Assembly: GCF_050947335.1 (NCBI RefSeq)
Contig: NC_134993.1
Location: 11,842,001 to 11,906,000 of the forward strand
DNA: 64,000 nucleotides
Source: Megachile rotundata
Taxonomy: Eukaryota > Arthropoda > Insecta > Hymenoptera > Megachilidae
Direction: 5' to 3'
Part shown: positions 48,427 through 60,360 of the stretch, one piece after another
Position numbering within the stretch: position 1 is the first letter of the stretch
How the letters are laid out: each line of letters begins with the position of its first letter
Position numbers and translations under genes: made by a program
The notes under the pieces: generated by a model
Told to the model about the DNA's origin: nothing
The model's database searches: none
The model's input: only the letters and a program-made list of their open reading frames with translations

Positions 48427-49329
48427 GTCATCGTGAAAGACCGAAATCTGCAGAATGTCGACATTCACGTAGTCGCTTGGTGTATGTCCGAAATATTTGC
48501 TAAATACCCTTATTTCTGACTTACACCTGTAAATGTCGACATTCACCATGCACTAATGGTGAATGTTGAACATGTCGGAGATTTATATTTTCTTCTCCAT
48601 AATTCAGTCGCTATAAAACGTCACAAGGGTGACGTAACTCTTTCGCCTCTCTTGCTGAGAGGAGAGACCAACAATTTAAAACACATAGTACATTCTAAGC
48701 ATACGTGTTCTTCCTCCGTGGCCTATTCTGGCGCGTGTTTCATATAGTATACTGAACAATTTTTCATTGGTAACATAATACTGTATATTCGTTTCCCCTG
48801 ATTTTAATGGTACAATTAATTTCCTTTCATCATTAATTTTTAAAACGTCAAAACGTTTTAATCGTCTGTAATCCAAAGGTGTGTTGCACTTAGTTTTAGC
48901 AGAAACCACTTCAGAAAGTATTTTAGAGTACTTTTCTTGAGAAAAATAAAAACAATTGTCTTCTCGTTTACCCGCAATTAATGCATTTAACTTTTCAAGA
49001 AAAAGATCACGATTTACTGCAGTATCCATTCAGTATAAATTACGGTATTGGAAAAAAAATTAAGAAAACGTTGCTCGCATCATCAAAGCTTGCATAAGAT
49101 TGACAAAGCTGACTGACTCCACGCAGAACACAGAATTTGGCGGGAGAGAGCCAGTCGCTTCTTTGTCGGCTCCTCTCTTTTGGACCTCCACCATATCTGT
49201 GATTGTCCACATACACCGGTGAAGGTCCGAATGTACAAGAATGTAATAAAATATTCGATCTCTCACCGACGTATTTGGTATTCACCGGTGAATGTCGACA
49301 TTCTCCAATTTCGATCTTTCACGGTAACA
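48427..49329 (-). mobile_element. TIR transposon, probably Ginger-like and internally deleted
   Basis: The ends form imperfect inverted repeats of ~40 bp: CGTGAAAGACCGAAATCTGC from 48433, matched by the complement of AATTTCGATCTTTCACG ending at 49323. Taking the outermost TGT (48427) and ACA (49329) as termini leaves flanking GTTA and GATA, possibly a 4-bp target duplication with one mismatch. The palindrome GAATGTCGACATTC occurs at 48454 and 49290, and nearly at 48531. The interior carries a minus-strand integrase-like frame without a catalytic core. TGT...ACA ends and a gypsy-type integrase fit the Ginger superfamily, but assignment rests on memory of that family. The boundaries are more certain than the class. 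Confidence 0.7.
48676..49029 (-). CDS. Truncated integrase-like protein (KRBA2-like N-terminus)
   Basis: A 117-residue frame starts MDTAVNRDLFLEKLNALIAG. It resembles the N-terminal part of transposon-derived proteins annotated as KRAB-A domain-containing protein 2-like in insects: a helical FLEKLN segment (10-15), an RRLKRFDVL block (55-63), a LIVPLK strand (71-76) and a GHGGRTRM motif (103-110). The GHGG motif is characteristic of the HHCC zinc-binding domain preceding a retroviral-type integrase core. The upstream histidine expected in that finger appears as arginine at 99, and the frame stops seven residues after the motif. Both cysteines and the whole DDE catalytic core are therefore missing. 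The protein could not transpose by itself; it may be expressed or be a relic. Confidence 0.65.
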   Translation of the reverse strand: MDTAVNRDLFLEKLNALIAGKREDNCFYFSQEKYSKILSEVVSAKTKCNTPLDYRRLKRFDVLKINDERKLIVPLKSGETNIQYYVTNEKLFSILYETRARIGHGGRTRMLRMYYVF

Positions 49330-49339
49330 GATACATTCT

Positions 49340-50160
49340 TAGGTCTCCACATTCAAGAAATCCCTAAATTGACCACATCTAATGTCTTCAATATTTTTAA
49401 ATGTTAAAATTCTCAACTACCCCAAAACTATTGCTACATCTTCACATTTATGAAATCCCTAAATTCACCATATTCAATGTCCTCAACTCCTAAATTGTAA
49501 AAATTCTCAACTACCCCAAAACTATGCTACATCTTCACATTTATGAAATCCCTAAATTCACCATATTCAATGTCCTCAACTCCTAAATTGTAAAAATTCT
49601 CAACTACCCCAAAACTATTGCTACATCTTCACATTTATGAAATCCCTAAATTCACCATATTCAATGTCCTCAACTCCTAAATGTAAAAATTCTCAACTAC
49701 CCCAAAACTACTGCTATGTCTCCACATTCGTGAAATCCCTAAATTCACCATATTCAATGTCCTCAATTCCTAAATTGTAAAAATTCTCAACTACCCCAAA
49801 ACTATTGCTACATCTTCACATTTATGAAATCCCTAAATTCACCAAATCAATGTCCTCAACTCCTAAATTGTAAAAATTCTCAACTACCCCAAAACTACTG
49901 CTACATCTTCACATTTATGAAATCCCTAAATTCATCAAATCAATGTCCTCAACTCCTAAATTGTAAAAATTCTCAACTACCCCAAAACTATTGCTACATC
50001 TTCACATTTATGAAATCCCTAAATTCACCAAATCAATGTCCTCAACTCCTAAATTGTAAAAATTCTCAACTACCCCAAAACTACTGCTATGTCTCCACAT
50101 TCGTGAAATCCCTAAATTCACCAAATTCAATGTCCTCAACTCCTAAGCCCAAAAAATTTC
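49340..50160 (+). repeat. 93-bp satellite
   Basis: Nine units at 93-95 bp spacing: GAAATCCCTAAATT at 49357, 49452, 49545, 49639, 49732, 49826, 49919, 50012 and 50105. Each unit holds TTCAATGTCCTCAACTCC and TTCTCAACTACCCCAAAAC. Two subtypes alternate, one with CTACATCTTCACATTTATG and one with CTATGTCTCCACATTCGTG; the latter recurs every four units (49715 and 50090). From ~50160 it decays to short CCCAAAA words. The 118-codon plus frame is an artefact of the 93-bp (31-codon) period. Confidence 0.93.
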
Positions 50161-51079
50161 ACCTATCCCAAAATCCGTAAATTTCTAAAATCCCCAAATT
50201 CGCAAATTACGACCTAAAACTCGGTATATCCTAAAAATCTCCAAATACCAAAAATTGGAAGAAGTGCCCAACCTCTCATAATCCCTTACGCTCCGCAGAA
50301 CAAATTGCAGAATAAAACGTCATCTCAACAGTAATTAAGTAGTTAAAATGCAAGAGCGACGTGCAAATTGTAACATTCGCGATCACCGTCGTTTACAATG
50401 GTTTATTTAGATACAATTCCGCGGGAAGAAACGAGAATAAAATCCCCTTTCTCGTTTGTTGATCGTTTTCCGTTGGCACGACGTCCTTGTCGGCTCTCCG
50501 CCTCTTTGACTCCGCCATTTCGACTCTCACCGCGTTGAATTATAAACGCGAAAGCCCTTCCAACTCCATTTGCACGGCACCGTTGCATATTGCACACAAC
50601 AGCATATTACATGTCGCGCATTACAGCCGAAGGTGTCTTCACGTTCTAAAGAATTCGTCCGTTGCTTATGAAACCCTACACGTTCCCAGATTTACCTCAT
50701 CTCCGTTCCTTCTGCTTCGTGATTTTCCCCCCGAATTAAAGTCATCTCTCTGTTTCTTTTTCGCCCGGGGTTCGTTCTAAGCATTTTAAGCGGGCTACTT
50801 GCTCATTTGCGTCACGAATGCGTTTTAGTCGGAAGAATAAATGGCTTTGGGTACCTCTCTTGTTGCTGTCGCGTGTTTTTTTTTTCGTCGATTTATGCTT
50901 TCGGAACTTTTCATTGTTGTTTTAATGGAATGCCTGATGTATATTGGCTGTGGATAATCTTTTATTCTTGTTTTGGGAATATACGGTTTATGGTATATGT
51001 TAAAGGCAATAAGGTGATATGTAAAGGTGTGAATGTTGTGGGAAATGTATACAATGGAATTTATTAAACTTAACACGTT
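50161..51079. other. Unique sequence, no gene recognised
   Basis: Balanced, CpG-containing DNA at ~50330-50800, then AT-rich. Frames of 86-97 codons (50487-50780; 50807-51067) lack recognisable domains, and opposed frames of similar length exist. Confidence 0.45.
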
Positions 51080-53115
51080 TATATATTTTCATGTCATTTC
51101 GAAATATAGTAAGTACTAAAAATACTATAAATTATTATAAATTATTATAAATTGCAATAGACACTATGAATTATCAAAATTTTTAATTTTAGAAGTACTA
51201 TAAACTACTGTAAACTACTATAAACTACTATAAATTACTACAAGTCACTATAAATTACTACAAATTATTATAAATTACTATGGATACTTTGAATTATCAA
51301 AATTTTAAATTTTAGACGTACTATAAATTACTATAAACTACTATAAATTACTATACACACTATAAATTATCGAAATTTTTAATTTTAGAGGTACTATAAA
51401 TTACTATAAACTACTATAAATTACTACAAGCCACTATAAATTACTGCAAGTCACTGTAAATTACTACAAATTATTATAAATTACCATAAATTACTATAGA
51501 TACTTTAAATTATCAAAATTTAAAATTTTAGACGAACTATAAATTACTATAAACTACTATAAATTACCATAAATTACTATAAATTACTATACACACTATA
51601 AATTATCGAAATTTTTAATTTTAGAAGTACTATAAATTACTAGAAACTACTATAAACTACTATAAATTACTACATGCCACTATAAATTACTACAAGTCAT
51701 TACAAATTACTACAAACTATTATAAATTAAAATAAATTACTATAGACACTATGAATTATCAAAATTTTTAATTTTAGACGTACTATAGATTACTATAAAC
51801 TACTATAAATTTCCATAAATTACTATAAATTACTATACACACTATAAATTATCGAAATTTTTAATTTTAGAAGTACTATAGATTACTATAAACTACTATA
51901 AATTACTACAAGCCACTATAAATTACTACAAGTCACTATAAATTACTATAGACTACTATAAATTACCACAAATTACTATAAATTAATATACACAGTATGA
52001 ATTATCGAAATTTTTAATTTTAGAAGTACTGTAAATTACTGTAAACTTCTATAAATTACCATAAATTACTATAAATTATTACAAGTCACTATAAACTACT
52101 ATAAATTACCATAAATTACTATAAATTACTACACACAGTATGAATTATCGAAATTTTTCATTTTAGAAGTACTATAAATTATTGTAAACTACTATAAATT
52201 ACCATAAATTACTATAAACTATTGCAAGTCACTATAAACTACTATAAATTACCATAAATTACTGTAAATTACTATAGACACTATGAATTATCAAAATTTT
52301 AAATTTTAGAAGTACCCACAAAATTACTATAGACTACTATAAATTACCATAAATTACTATAAATTAATATACACAGTATGAATTATAGAAATTTTTAATT
52401 TTAGAAGTACTGTAAATTACTGTAAACTTCTATAAATTACCATGAATTACTATAAACTATTGCAAGTCACTATAAACTACTATAAATTACTATAAATTCC
52501 TATGAATTTCTATATACACTATGAATTATCAAAATTTTAAATTTTAGGAATGCTATAAATCACTGTAAACTACTATTAATTACCATAAATTACTATAAGC
52601 TACTATAAATTACTATAAATTACTATAAATTACTATAAATTACTATAAATTTCTATACTGACTATGAATTATCGAAATTTTAAATTTTAGACGTACTATA
52701 AATTACTATAAACTACTATTAATTACCATAAATTACTATAAATCACTATAAATTACTATAAATTACTATAGATACTATGAATTATCAAAATTTTTTATTT
52801 TAGAAGTACTGTAAATTACTACAAATTACTATAAATTACCAAACTTCAACAAATTCTAAAAATACTATAAATTACTATAAATTACCAAACTTCAACAAAT
52901 TCTAAAAATACTATAAATTACTATAAATTACCAAACTTTAAAATTTCTAAAAACACTATAAATTACTATAAATTACCAAACTTCAACAAATTCTAAAAAC
53001 ACTATAAATTACTATAAATTACCAAACTTCAACAAATTCTAAAAACACTATAAATTACTATAAATTACCAAACTTCAAAAAATTCCAAAAATACTATAAA
53101 TTACTATAAACACTG
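51080..53115 (+). repeat. (ACTATAAATT)n satellite, 10-bp unit, 2 kb
   Basis: Roughly 150 copies of ACTATAAATT with ACTATAAACT, ACCATAAATT and ACTACAAGTC variants. A higher-order order is imposed by a spacer, TGAATTATCAAAATTTTTAA then TTTTAGAAGTACT, which recurs about 13 times at ~75-150 bp intervals from 51172 to 52805. From 52830 to 53110 a second 46-50 bp unit containing CCAAACTTCAACAAATTC takes over. Almost no open frames. Confidence 0.94.
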
Positions 53116-54450
53116 CAAATGCTACAAATTACTAAAAATACTAAAAATCCCAATAAAGAATATTACAAAAGATACATGATCACGAAAATATATAAATTCA
53201 AAAGAAAAACAAGTAAAAACCATAAAAGCGTAACGCGTGAAACCACATAAAATAACCATAATCCACACGCTTTTTTCCACCGCGCATTCGAAAATGTCTA
53301 AACCTGTCCACTGTACATCACACATTTTTCCCTGCACTTCGCAGCGATTTAACGAGCTCGGAACAACTCCGCGTTTGCGGAATCGTTGTGTACACTGCAG
53401 CCACCAGTCGCAAACAAAATAAACTCGTGGAAAAAGGGAAATTATCGCGATCGAGTTGTCGCATCGTGTTCCTCGGGGAGTGAAAGAAGTTTTTCTGGAT
53501 CGACGTGCTACGTGATAACGAGAATGATGATTCCATGCTGTTTTTGTTCGGTTCTCGGTTCTGAATCGCGATATTTACGTTATTTCAAAAACTGCTTCGT
53601 TATTCTGGGTTTAAATCTTTTGCTTATCGTTTGTTAGCGCGGTGGAGAATGGAGGCAAAAAAGAGATTGGAAAATTGTTTTGAGGAATTGAGTTTTGATT
53701 GTATTCGCAGGGCTGACGATGCACGGTTTATGTTGTGGGATTTCAGTTATTAATTTGTTTAAATAAAAAAATTCGATGAAGTTTAATTCAGTTTAATTAA
53801 ATTCCATTTTGATTTTATTTTAGTCAAACTTTAATTTAAATTTTTATTCGATTTTGATCAAATTTGTAATTTAAATTTGAATTTAATCAAATTGAATTTT
53901 AATTAAATTGAAGCAATTAAAAGCATAACTCGATAAAAATAAGCTTGACCAAAAATTCAACTTTCAACAAGTTATTCAATAATTCATAGTTCGTTTAATA
54001 AACTTCAATTAAATTCGAAATAATTTTACTGCAACTCGATGCAAATCAATTAAACGCAATGAAGACTGACGTGTTGCAAGTCGTAATTAAATTGTCGAAC
54101 AAAAAGTGACCCAGTATTAAATATCGACGATTCAGACAGAAAATTGAAAACGTAAGGAAATAATATGGGATATTGAATCGTTGGATAGGAAGCCACGTAT
54201 AATCGAACATTCGTGCGATTTAGTTGATACTCGAGATTAATGTACTAATTAGAAGCGCGTAATCGTATAGTCTGTGTTTATTGAGATCCGTTTCCCTCGA
54301 ACGATATTCTGTATTGGTGACTCGATCGGTTTAGTCATTGAAATCTGGCACTTGATGGGTGATCGCGTCGGTTCTCGAAACTTGATCAATCGTTTAATCA
54401 TTTGTGTGACTTATGTGACATTTTATAACATGCTCTTGCATCTTACTTAA
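53116..54450. other. AT-rich unique sequence, no gene recognised
   Basis: A balanced patch at ~53260-53560 carries short opposed frames of 61-83 codons with no recognised domain. The rest is AT-rich, with AATTTAAATT-type words at ~53750-53930. Confidence 0.5.
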
Positions 54451-54454
54451 AGTT

Positions 54455-54975
54455 GTTTACCGTTCACACTAAATATTTCCGAAAATATCGATTACAGAGA
54501 AAAAAGTTTCAGACAGAAAATGTAGCTTATAAAAGGCTCTACAAAGGAGGTTCTATACATTTTTGACATAAACCTATTATTTTGCCTGTTATGATCTAAA
54601 ATAGTCAGGTCCCTAACTTGTTTTTCAGTCTCCTTAACCTTCTTCAAAGTTCATCATAGTTCTCACTAAATATTTCCGAAAATATCGATCCCAGAGAAAA
54701 AAGTTTGAAACAGAAAATGAAGCTCTCAAAAAGCTCTACAAAGAAGGTTATATACATTTTTGACATAAACCTATTATTTTCTCTGTTATGACCTAAAATA
54801 ACTACGGCCAAGGGACATATGTACTTTCATTTTGACAAAAAAATACTTTTACTCATGACAGACAAACTAATGGGTTTACATAAAAAATGTATGGAACCTT
54901 TTCTGTAGAGCTTTCTGAGAGCTTCATTTTTCGTTTGAAACTTTTTTCCCTAAAATCGATATTTCCGGAGATAAC
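54455..54975. repeat. Direct duplication plus inverted copy
   Basis: The ~150-bp segment from ~54459 (CACACTAAATATTTCCGAAA) to ~54605 is repeated from ~54658 to ~54800. A third copy lies inverted at ~54880-54975, ending CGATATTTCCGGAGATAA. Shared landmarks are GAAAATATCGAT, AGAGAAAAAAGTTT, AAAGCTCTACA and TACATTTTTGACATAAACC. The inverted third copy could pair with either direct copy. Confidence 0.85.
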
Positions 54976-56079
54976 CTCTTAGGCACGACGCACCACTATA
55001 GTGGCTTTCGCGAACGTCATCGTAGATTACATAGCTATAGTGGCTCTCTCTACGGACTCGCTCAACGTTTCAATTGAACGATCGTTTTCATATGTTTTCG
55101 CACTTTTTGCCTTCACGTTTCAGAAGAGTATCAACAAATCCCACAAAAGTACATTACATGTAAATGCAAGGTAAAGTTTAGGCACCGTGGACCTCTTTGC
55201 ACTAACGCATACTGGAAACATTTGGAAATTACATATTTTGTGAATTTTTGGAAATGTAAATTATCAAGGTATGTGACGTCTTTGGTAAAACTATAATTGT
55301 CAAAAAGTTAATTCCAATGTACTCGTAGTGTTCAATAAAAAGTGTCAAAAGGAGATTTTAGAAATTGTGGAGCTTCTAATGAACCTGAAATTTCAGATTT
55401 TCGTAACTTCCTAAAACGGTTCCATTCGAAACGCGTTCTATGAAGAGTCATTATCAAGTTATCGTGCATTATCGAATCTATCGGTTCGATGGAAACGTTG
55501 CGCGCAATATCGACAACATAATGGCGGGGCACGGTGTAGAGTATGTTTTTGTGAGTTACAATGCAAGTGACACAGTGTTTGTTATAGCATTAATTTCCTG
55601 TCCCGTTATAACGACCTCTATTGTGGTCGCAATTTGCGGTTAAAATTCGCACGCGGCCACGGTGTTCATCTTCGTTTTGCCATCGTCGCGGCTCGCTTTC
55701 GCGTTTTGCGTGTTGTTAATAATAGCGGTGGCCACGGCTCGACCGCGAAACGTTCGAAAGCTGTCGTTTCGAATAAACAATACCGGACACCGGCAAAAAT
55801 TCCTCTGATTTACAATGCAGATCAGATCGTCCGTTTACGTGAGCCGTACGAATTATCGGAGAAAAAATTTATCATGCAAATTTCGTAATCGATGTTAGTT
55901 CTATCTGATCCGCCGCTGCTAATATGGCCGGCTCTCGTTCAGGAATTTTATCGATATTCAGTTCACTTTTTTTTCTGTAAATATCTGGTTCTGTATATGC
56001 TTTTTATTAGTAGGTAAATTTAAAAATTAGGGAAATCGGAAAAGGATGTAAAGGTATGAGGTTAGGTTACGAGGGTCAA
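54976..56079. other. Unique sequence, no gene recognised
   Basis: The phrase CTATAGTGGCT occurs twice near 55002 and 55030. A CpG-containing patch at ~55480-55920 has frames of 67 and 84 codons (55440-55643; 55634-55888) with no recognised domain. Confidence 0.45.
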
Positions 56080-56965
56080 ACTTTTGGACCTCACCATCTG
56101 CGATTTTGCTCCAATCAAAATATGTTGTAGTCCACGTGAAATTAGGGGGGGTTTAAGTCATCATTTTGCCGGTTTCGAATTTGTTAATAAATAACAAGCC
56201 TTTAAAGTTTGCAATTTTTGCCCATTTTTACGAAAATAGGCTTCACTCACGAATTTTTTTCTCAGAAACTACTCAACCGATTTAGCTAAATTTTTTTCTG
56301 TTTTATTCACAAAGGATTGGGCGATTTTAAAATATTTTTTCTATTCCGGCAATTTGTTATGGAATGTTGCAAAATTTAAACAAATTCTGTTTTGCGTTTT
56401 TTTCAATGAGGGGTGCAGAGACAAAAATCACATATGACACATATGTTATTTCTCTTGAAATTTTTATTTTATTTTTTTATAAACTAGATATATATCAAGT
56501 AAAAACATACATAACATACTTATTAACTAATATATACAACAAAAGTATATGTAGAAAAATAAGCACATACGTGAAGAAATAAAAATCACATATGACACAT
56601 ATGCTATTTCTCTTGAAATTTTTATTTTATTTTTTTATAAACTAGATATATATCAAGTAAAGACATACATAACATACTTATTAACTAATATAAATAACAA
56701 AAGTATATGTAGAAAAATAAACACATACGTGAAGAAATAAAAATCACATATGACACATATGTTATTTCTCTTGAAACTTTTATTTTATTTTTTTATAAAC
56801 TAGATATATATCAAGTAAAAACATACATAACATACTTATTAACTAATATATATAACAGAAGTATATGTAGAAAAATAAACACATACGTGAAGAAATAAAA
56901 ATCACATATGACACATATGTTGTTTCTCTTCAAATTTTTATTTTATATTTTTATAAAATAGATAC
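56080..56965 (+). mobile_element. Dispersed repeat element, copy 3, with 158-bp minisatellite
   Basis: The left ~335 bp matches copies 1 and 2. It continues into 158-bp units with AAAAATCACATATG at 56423, 56581, 56739 and 56897, about 3.4 units in the same phase as copy 2. Unlike copy 2, the element end does not reappear after the minisatellite. Within the repeat, units in copies 2 and 3 are nearly identical, so the minisatellite either travels with the element or has been homogenised between the two sites. Confidence 0.85.
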
Positions 56966-58440
56966 ACATTTCTACGCTGTCAGAATATTATTCGAAAGCA
57001 TCCCTTATAAAATACAACACACATTTTTTATATTTTTATTATGCAACAAGAAAAACAGAGAGAACGACGTTTTTCAGCGAAGTCACAAGAAAGTTGTGTT
57101 TCTACGAGAAATACCTCCGGTTCAAGGATAGGTTTCCTATCGACAGAATTATTTTCCAATTATTTTCTCGCGCCCGTTTGGTTCGTTGTGCATTGCCACG
57201 CGAGCGATGCCAATTTTCCAATCACGAATCGAACGAATTCATTATCGTCTCTTATAGAATCGTTCCTTTCCGTTTCTCTCTAAAACCATTTTTCCTAAAA
57301 ATAAACCTAGAATTAATCTTGTTGGTTGCTCGAAATCAACGTTTCGCTCTCTCTCATATTTCTTTGTTAAGTAATCTATTCACACCTTGTTAATTTACAA
57401 TTTTTCCATCATTTTTAACAATGTATGTTCTTTTGGCGGCAGTTCATTGATTAATGGTCAGTCAATCAGTTTCAAGTTTTATAAATTTGCAATTTTTTGA
57501 TAATTTTTAACAATGAAGATTAAATTAATTAACAATTACATATCGCTGATTGTAATGAAATTTAAATTCGATTCAAAAATTATATAATATACATTGTTTA
57601 TTAAATCAAACAAATAAATATAAATAATATATTAATTTATTTAAAAAATAATATTATAATATTTGCAAGTAAAATAATAATATAATAGTTAACAATAAGT
57701 TATCCAAAATCTCTTACACCAAATTAACACTAAAATAAAAATAAGTAAGTAGCTAAATAAAATACGAAACAAAGCTAGTACTAAACTAAAACCAAAATCA
57801 GCAAAAAAAAATTGCAACAAACGTTCACCCTTAATTCCCCATTCGCCAAATAAGAAATCCCGCAAACGTCAGCTAATTGGCCATAATCGATCCTCGTTTA
57901 CCAAAAGTTCGATGTACTCACAATTACATTATTTCGCGAGGGTTACGGTCCGAGATTTCAGAACACGTTTCCCCGCGAACGTACGGAAACTTTAATTGGA
58001 AAGGAGCAAATAAATACACGAACGATACTTTATCGATCGGTCCCGAGTACGATTTAATAAGTACGATCCAATCAGAAGGATGATTGAACGGGCCAGGAAT
58101 ATCAAGTAGCTCGCGAATTCGCCAGAGTTGCCGATTCAACGCGTCCGGTTCGATCGTTCGCTATCGAATCCCGTTCTCTACTATCGTTCGATCTGCAACA
58201 CGGATTATGTTTTGTCCCATTAACTCCGTGACCAGAACCGTGGCCGATATCATCGGATCGGCTTCACTTGCCAATTTTGCACTTTTCCGAATGTATCGCT
58301 ACATTAATACCGTTAACTGCCGATCCGTGAGCGTGATTAGCTAAAACGCCTGATTAGCTATTCATCGACTTTATGGCTTAGGATATTTCGCGTTTATCAC
58401 GTTTATTTATTACTCTGAATGGCTGGATTAGACGCAAATT
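56966..58440. other. Unique sequence, no gene recognised
   Basis: Mixed DNA with a very AT-rich stretch at ~57480-57800 and CpG-containing patches at ~57040-57300 and ~57880-58360. Frames of 68-99 codons overlap in several phases and lack recognisable motifs. Confidence 0.45.
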
Positions 58441-58775
58441 TCTGTGGAATACTTGTACAGGTGTATGGGTTTCGCTACTAGGTGTCGATATCTAATAGTA
58501 ACACAAGAACTCACTGAACTACAAGTTAAAATTGACTAAAACTGTCTTATACGGTACTATAGCCAGAGATCACATGCAAGTTTCTATAGACCATGTATGC
58601 TACTTGTACAGGTATATGTAACAGTAACACAAGGAGTACACAGGACTAAAACCTGAATCACAAGTTAAAACTGACTAAAACTGTCTTAGAATACAGTACC
58701 AGAGATCACATCCAAGTTTCTATCGACACAATAATACGTTTCCTTGTACAGGTATCTAGCAGTAACACAAGTTCC
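58441..58775 (+). repeat. Imperfect 2-3 copy repeat (~130-160 bp)
   Basis: ACTTGTACAGG followed by AGTAACACAAG recurs at 58451, 58612 and 58742. AAACTGTCTTA and AGAGATCACAT occur in order in the first two intervals. The units are diverged and of unequal length. Confidence 0.8.
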
Positions 58776-59420
58776 ATCGAGTATTTTTATTCGCACCCGC
58801 CAGAACCCTTCATCTAAGAGTCCTTTATTCGCAGTTTCTATTCGAGGTGTCGCAAGGTTTACTCGCTCGGTCACTTTTCGGGGACCGGTCCCTCGGATTT
58901 CCATTTCCAGAATTTGTGTATACAATGGAAATCGGGAACCGTTTCCCTCGGCCTTGTTCGTCAAAATTCTGCGCCCTCCGAGCCTCCATCTTGCGGAATA
59001 AGCGAGCGAGCAGACGGACGCGAAATGGACGGTTCGCTTCGGAACATCGGATACGTAGAGGTTGCTCGCTTCGGAACGGACACGCAGTCGTTTGGAACGT
59101 CGTTAAAAATAAGTGGAAAGGTGTTGTATTGTTCGAGTCCACTAAATATTAGGACTTCGTACGAAGTTCCCGGAGTCGTTTAATCAAAAAAATATTGCTG
59201 ACGGATATAAAATCGCCGATCGACGTTTTAACGTTCAAATTTCCCGGGTTTCGTCGGCAAACATGGCGTCGCATTTTCTGTGGCTGGTCACGTGCTTCGC
59301 GTGCTGTTAGGTTAAACATGGCGGAGGAAGGTTGGATGCTAATTTTTTAGAAAAGAATTGCAGTTTATTTAGGATTACGATGCTTTGGGTTTCTAGTTAA
59401 TTAATTTGCAAGCTTTTGAT
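58776..59420. other. Unique, CpG-richer sequence; no gene recognised
   Basis: Balanced DNA at ~58780-59330 with frames of 85-105 codons on both strands that overlap one another. No domain recognised. AACATGGCG occurs at ~59261 and ~59317. Confidence 0.4.
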
Positions 59421-59424
59421 GATT

Positions 59425-59665
59425 TTGTACAGCTGGTTGAAACTGACAAAAGCTAGTTAAAGCTGGTTAAAACTGACCAAAAGCTAGTCGAAGCAGGTTC
59501 AAGCTAGTTTTAACTAGTTAGAACTAGAAAAAACTGTTTGTAACTGATTAAAACTGGTACAAACTGGTTCTAACTGGTTAAATCTACCAAAAACTGGTTG
59601 TAACTGATTAAAACTGGTACAAACTGGTTATAGCTGGTTAAAACTACAAAAAAACTGGTTATAAT
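59425..59665 (+). repeat. AACTGGTT / AGCTAGTT degenerate minisatellite
   Basis: About 18 irregular 10-14 bp units of AAACTGGTT, AAAGCTAGTT and AACTGATTAAAACTGGTAC. The right part has a 50-60 bp higher-order unit, with TTGTAACTGATTAAAACTGG present twice (~59539 and ~59598). Confidence 0.85.
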
Positions 59666-60360
59666 TATTTAAAATTGAACTGATTCATTAATCACTCAGA
59701 TTAAAGTATAAATAATTATTAAAAAATTGATTACTGAAATATTCTTAGATATTGCCAAAAAATTGATAATTAAAATTATGACTAATTTAGATATTGTCAA
59801 AAGATATTATCAATGATAAATATTGTGAAAACCTTGATAATTAAAATTTATTCATTTTAAAAATAAAAATGTTTATATATTTGCAAAAGTAAAAAAGTTT
59901 GTCGTAGTATATTTAGAAGTTGTTTATAATTGAGGTGGAATTTTATTGCAGTTCATTGTATCGAAAACATTTGAAGATTACGAGGACACTTTGTACGCAA
60001 GGAAAGTTGTATCGAAGGCAAACGATCTGTGGAGTAGTCGCGTTCGAGTTTCGCAAAGCGGTGCCCTTTCGAGATCACCGATATCGCTTCGATTCACTCG
60101 CTCTGAAACTTCCGTTTAACCAAAGTGCTGGAAAATGAAGAAAACCTCAAGATCATTGATCAGATTCTAAATTTCGGGCTGTTCGAACTATTGGTACTGT
60201 TGGAAGTTTCGTCGAATAGTGTATTCTCAAATTTTGTGAGCAACGGAAGTTCTAGTTTTGGAATTTCTTAATTTGCGAAATTGGTAAATTGGTAATTAGG
60301 TAATTTCCTAAATTTTATATATGTGGAATTTGAATTTTTTAATTTTCAAATATATCAGAT
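59666..60360. other. AT-rich unique sequence; weak exon-like stretch
   Basis: Mostly AT-rich. At ~59941-60117 a TTTTATTGCAG acceptor-like site (ending 59950) is followed by about 55 open codons in one phase. The phase is incompatible with the phase-1 donor at 32152, and the peptide is not recognised. I note it but do not call an exon. Confidence 0.35.

Noticed and set aside
59941..60117. Possible internal exon after a TTTTATTGCAG acceptor
   Set aside because: Its open phase cannot join the phase-1 donor at 32152, the encoded peptide is not recognised, and no donor closes the exon before the stop.
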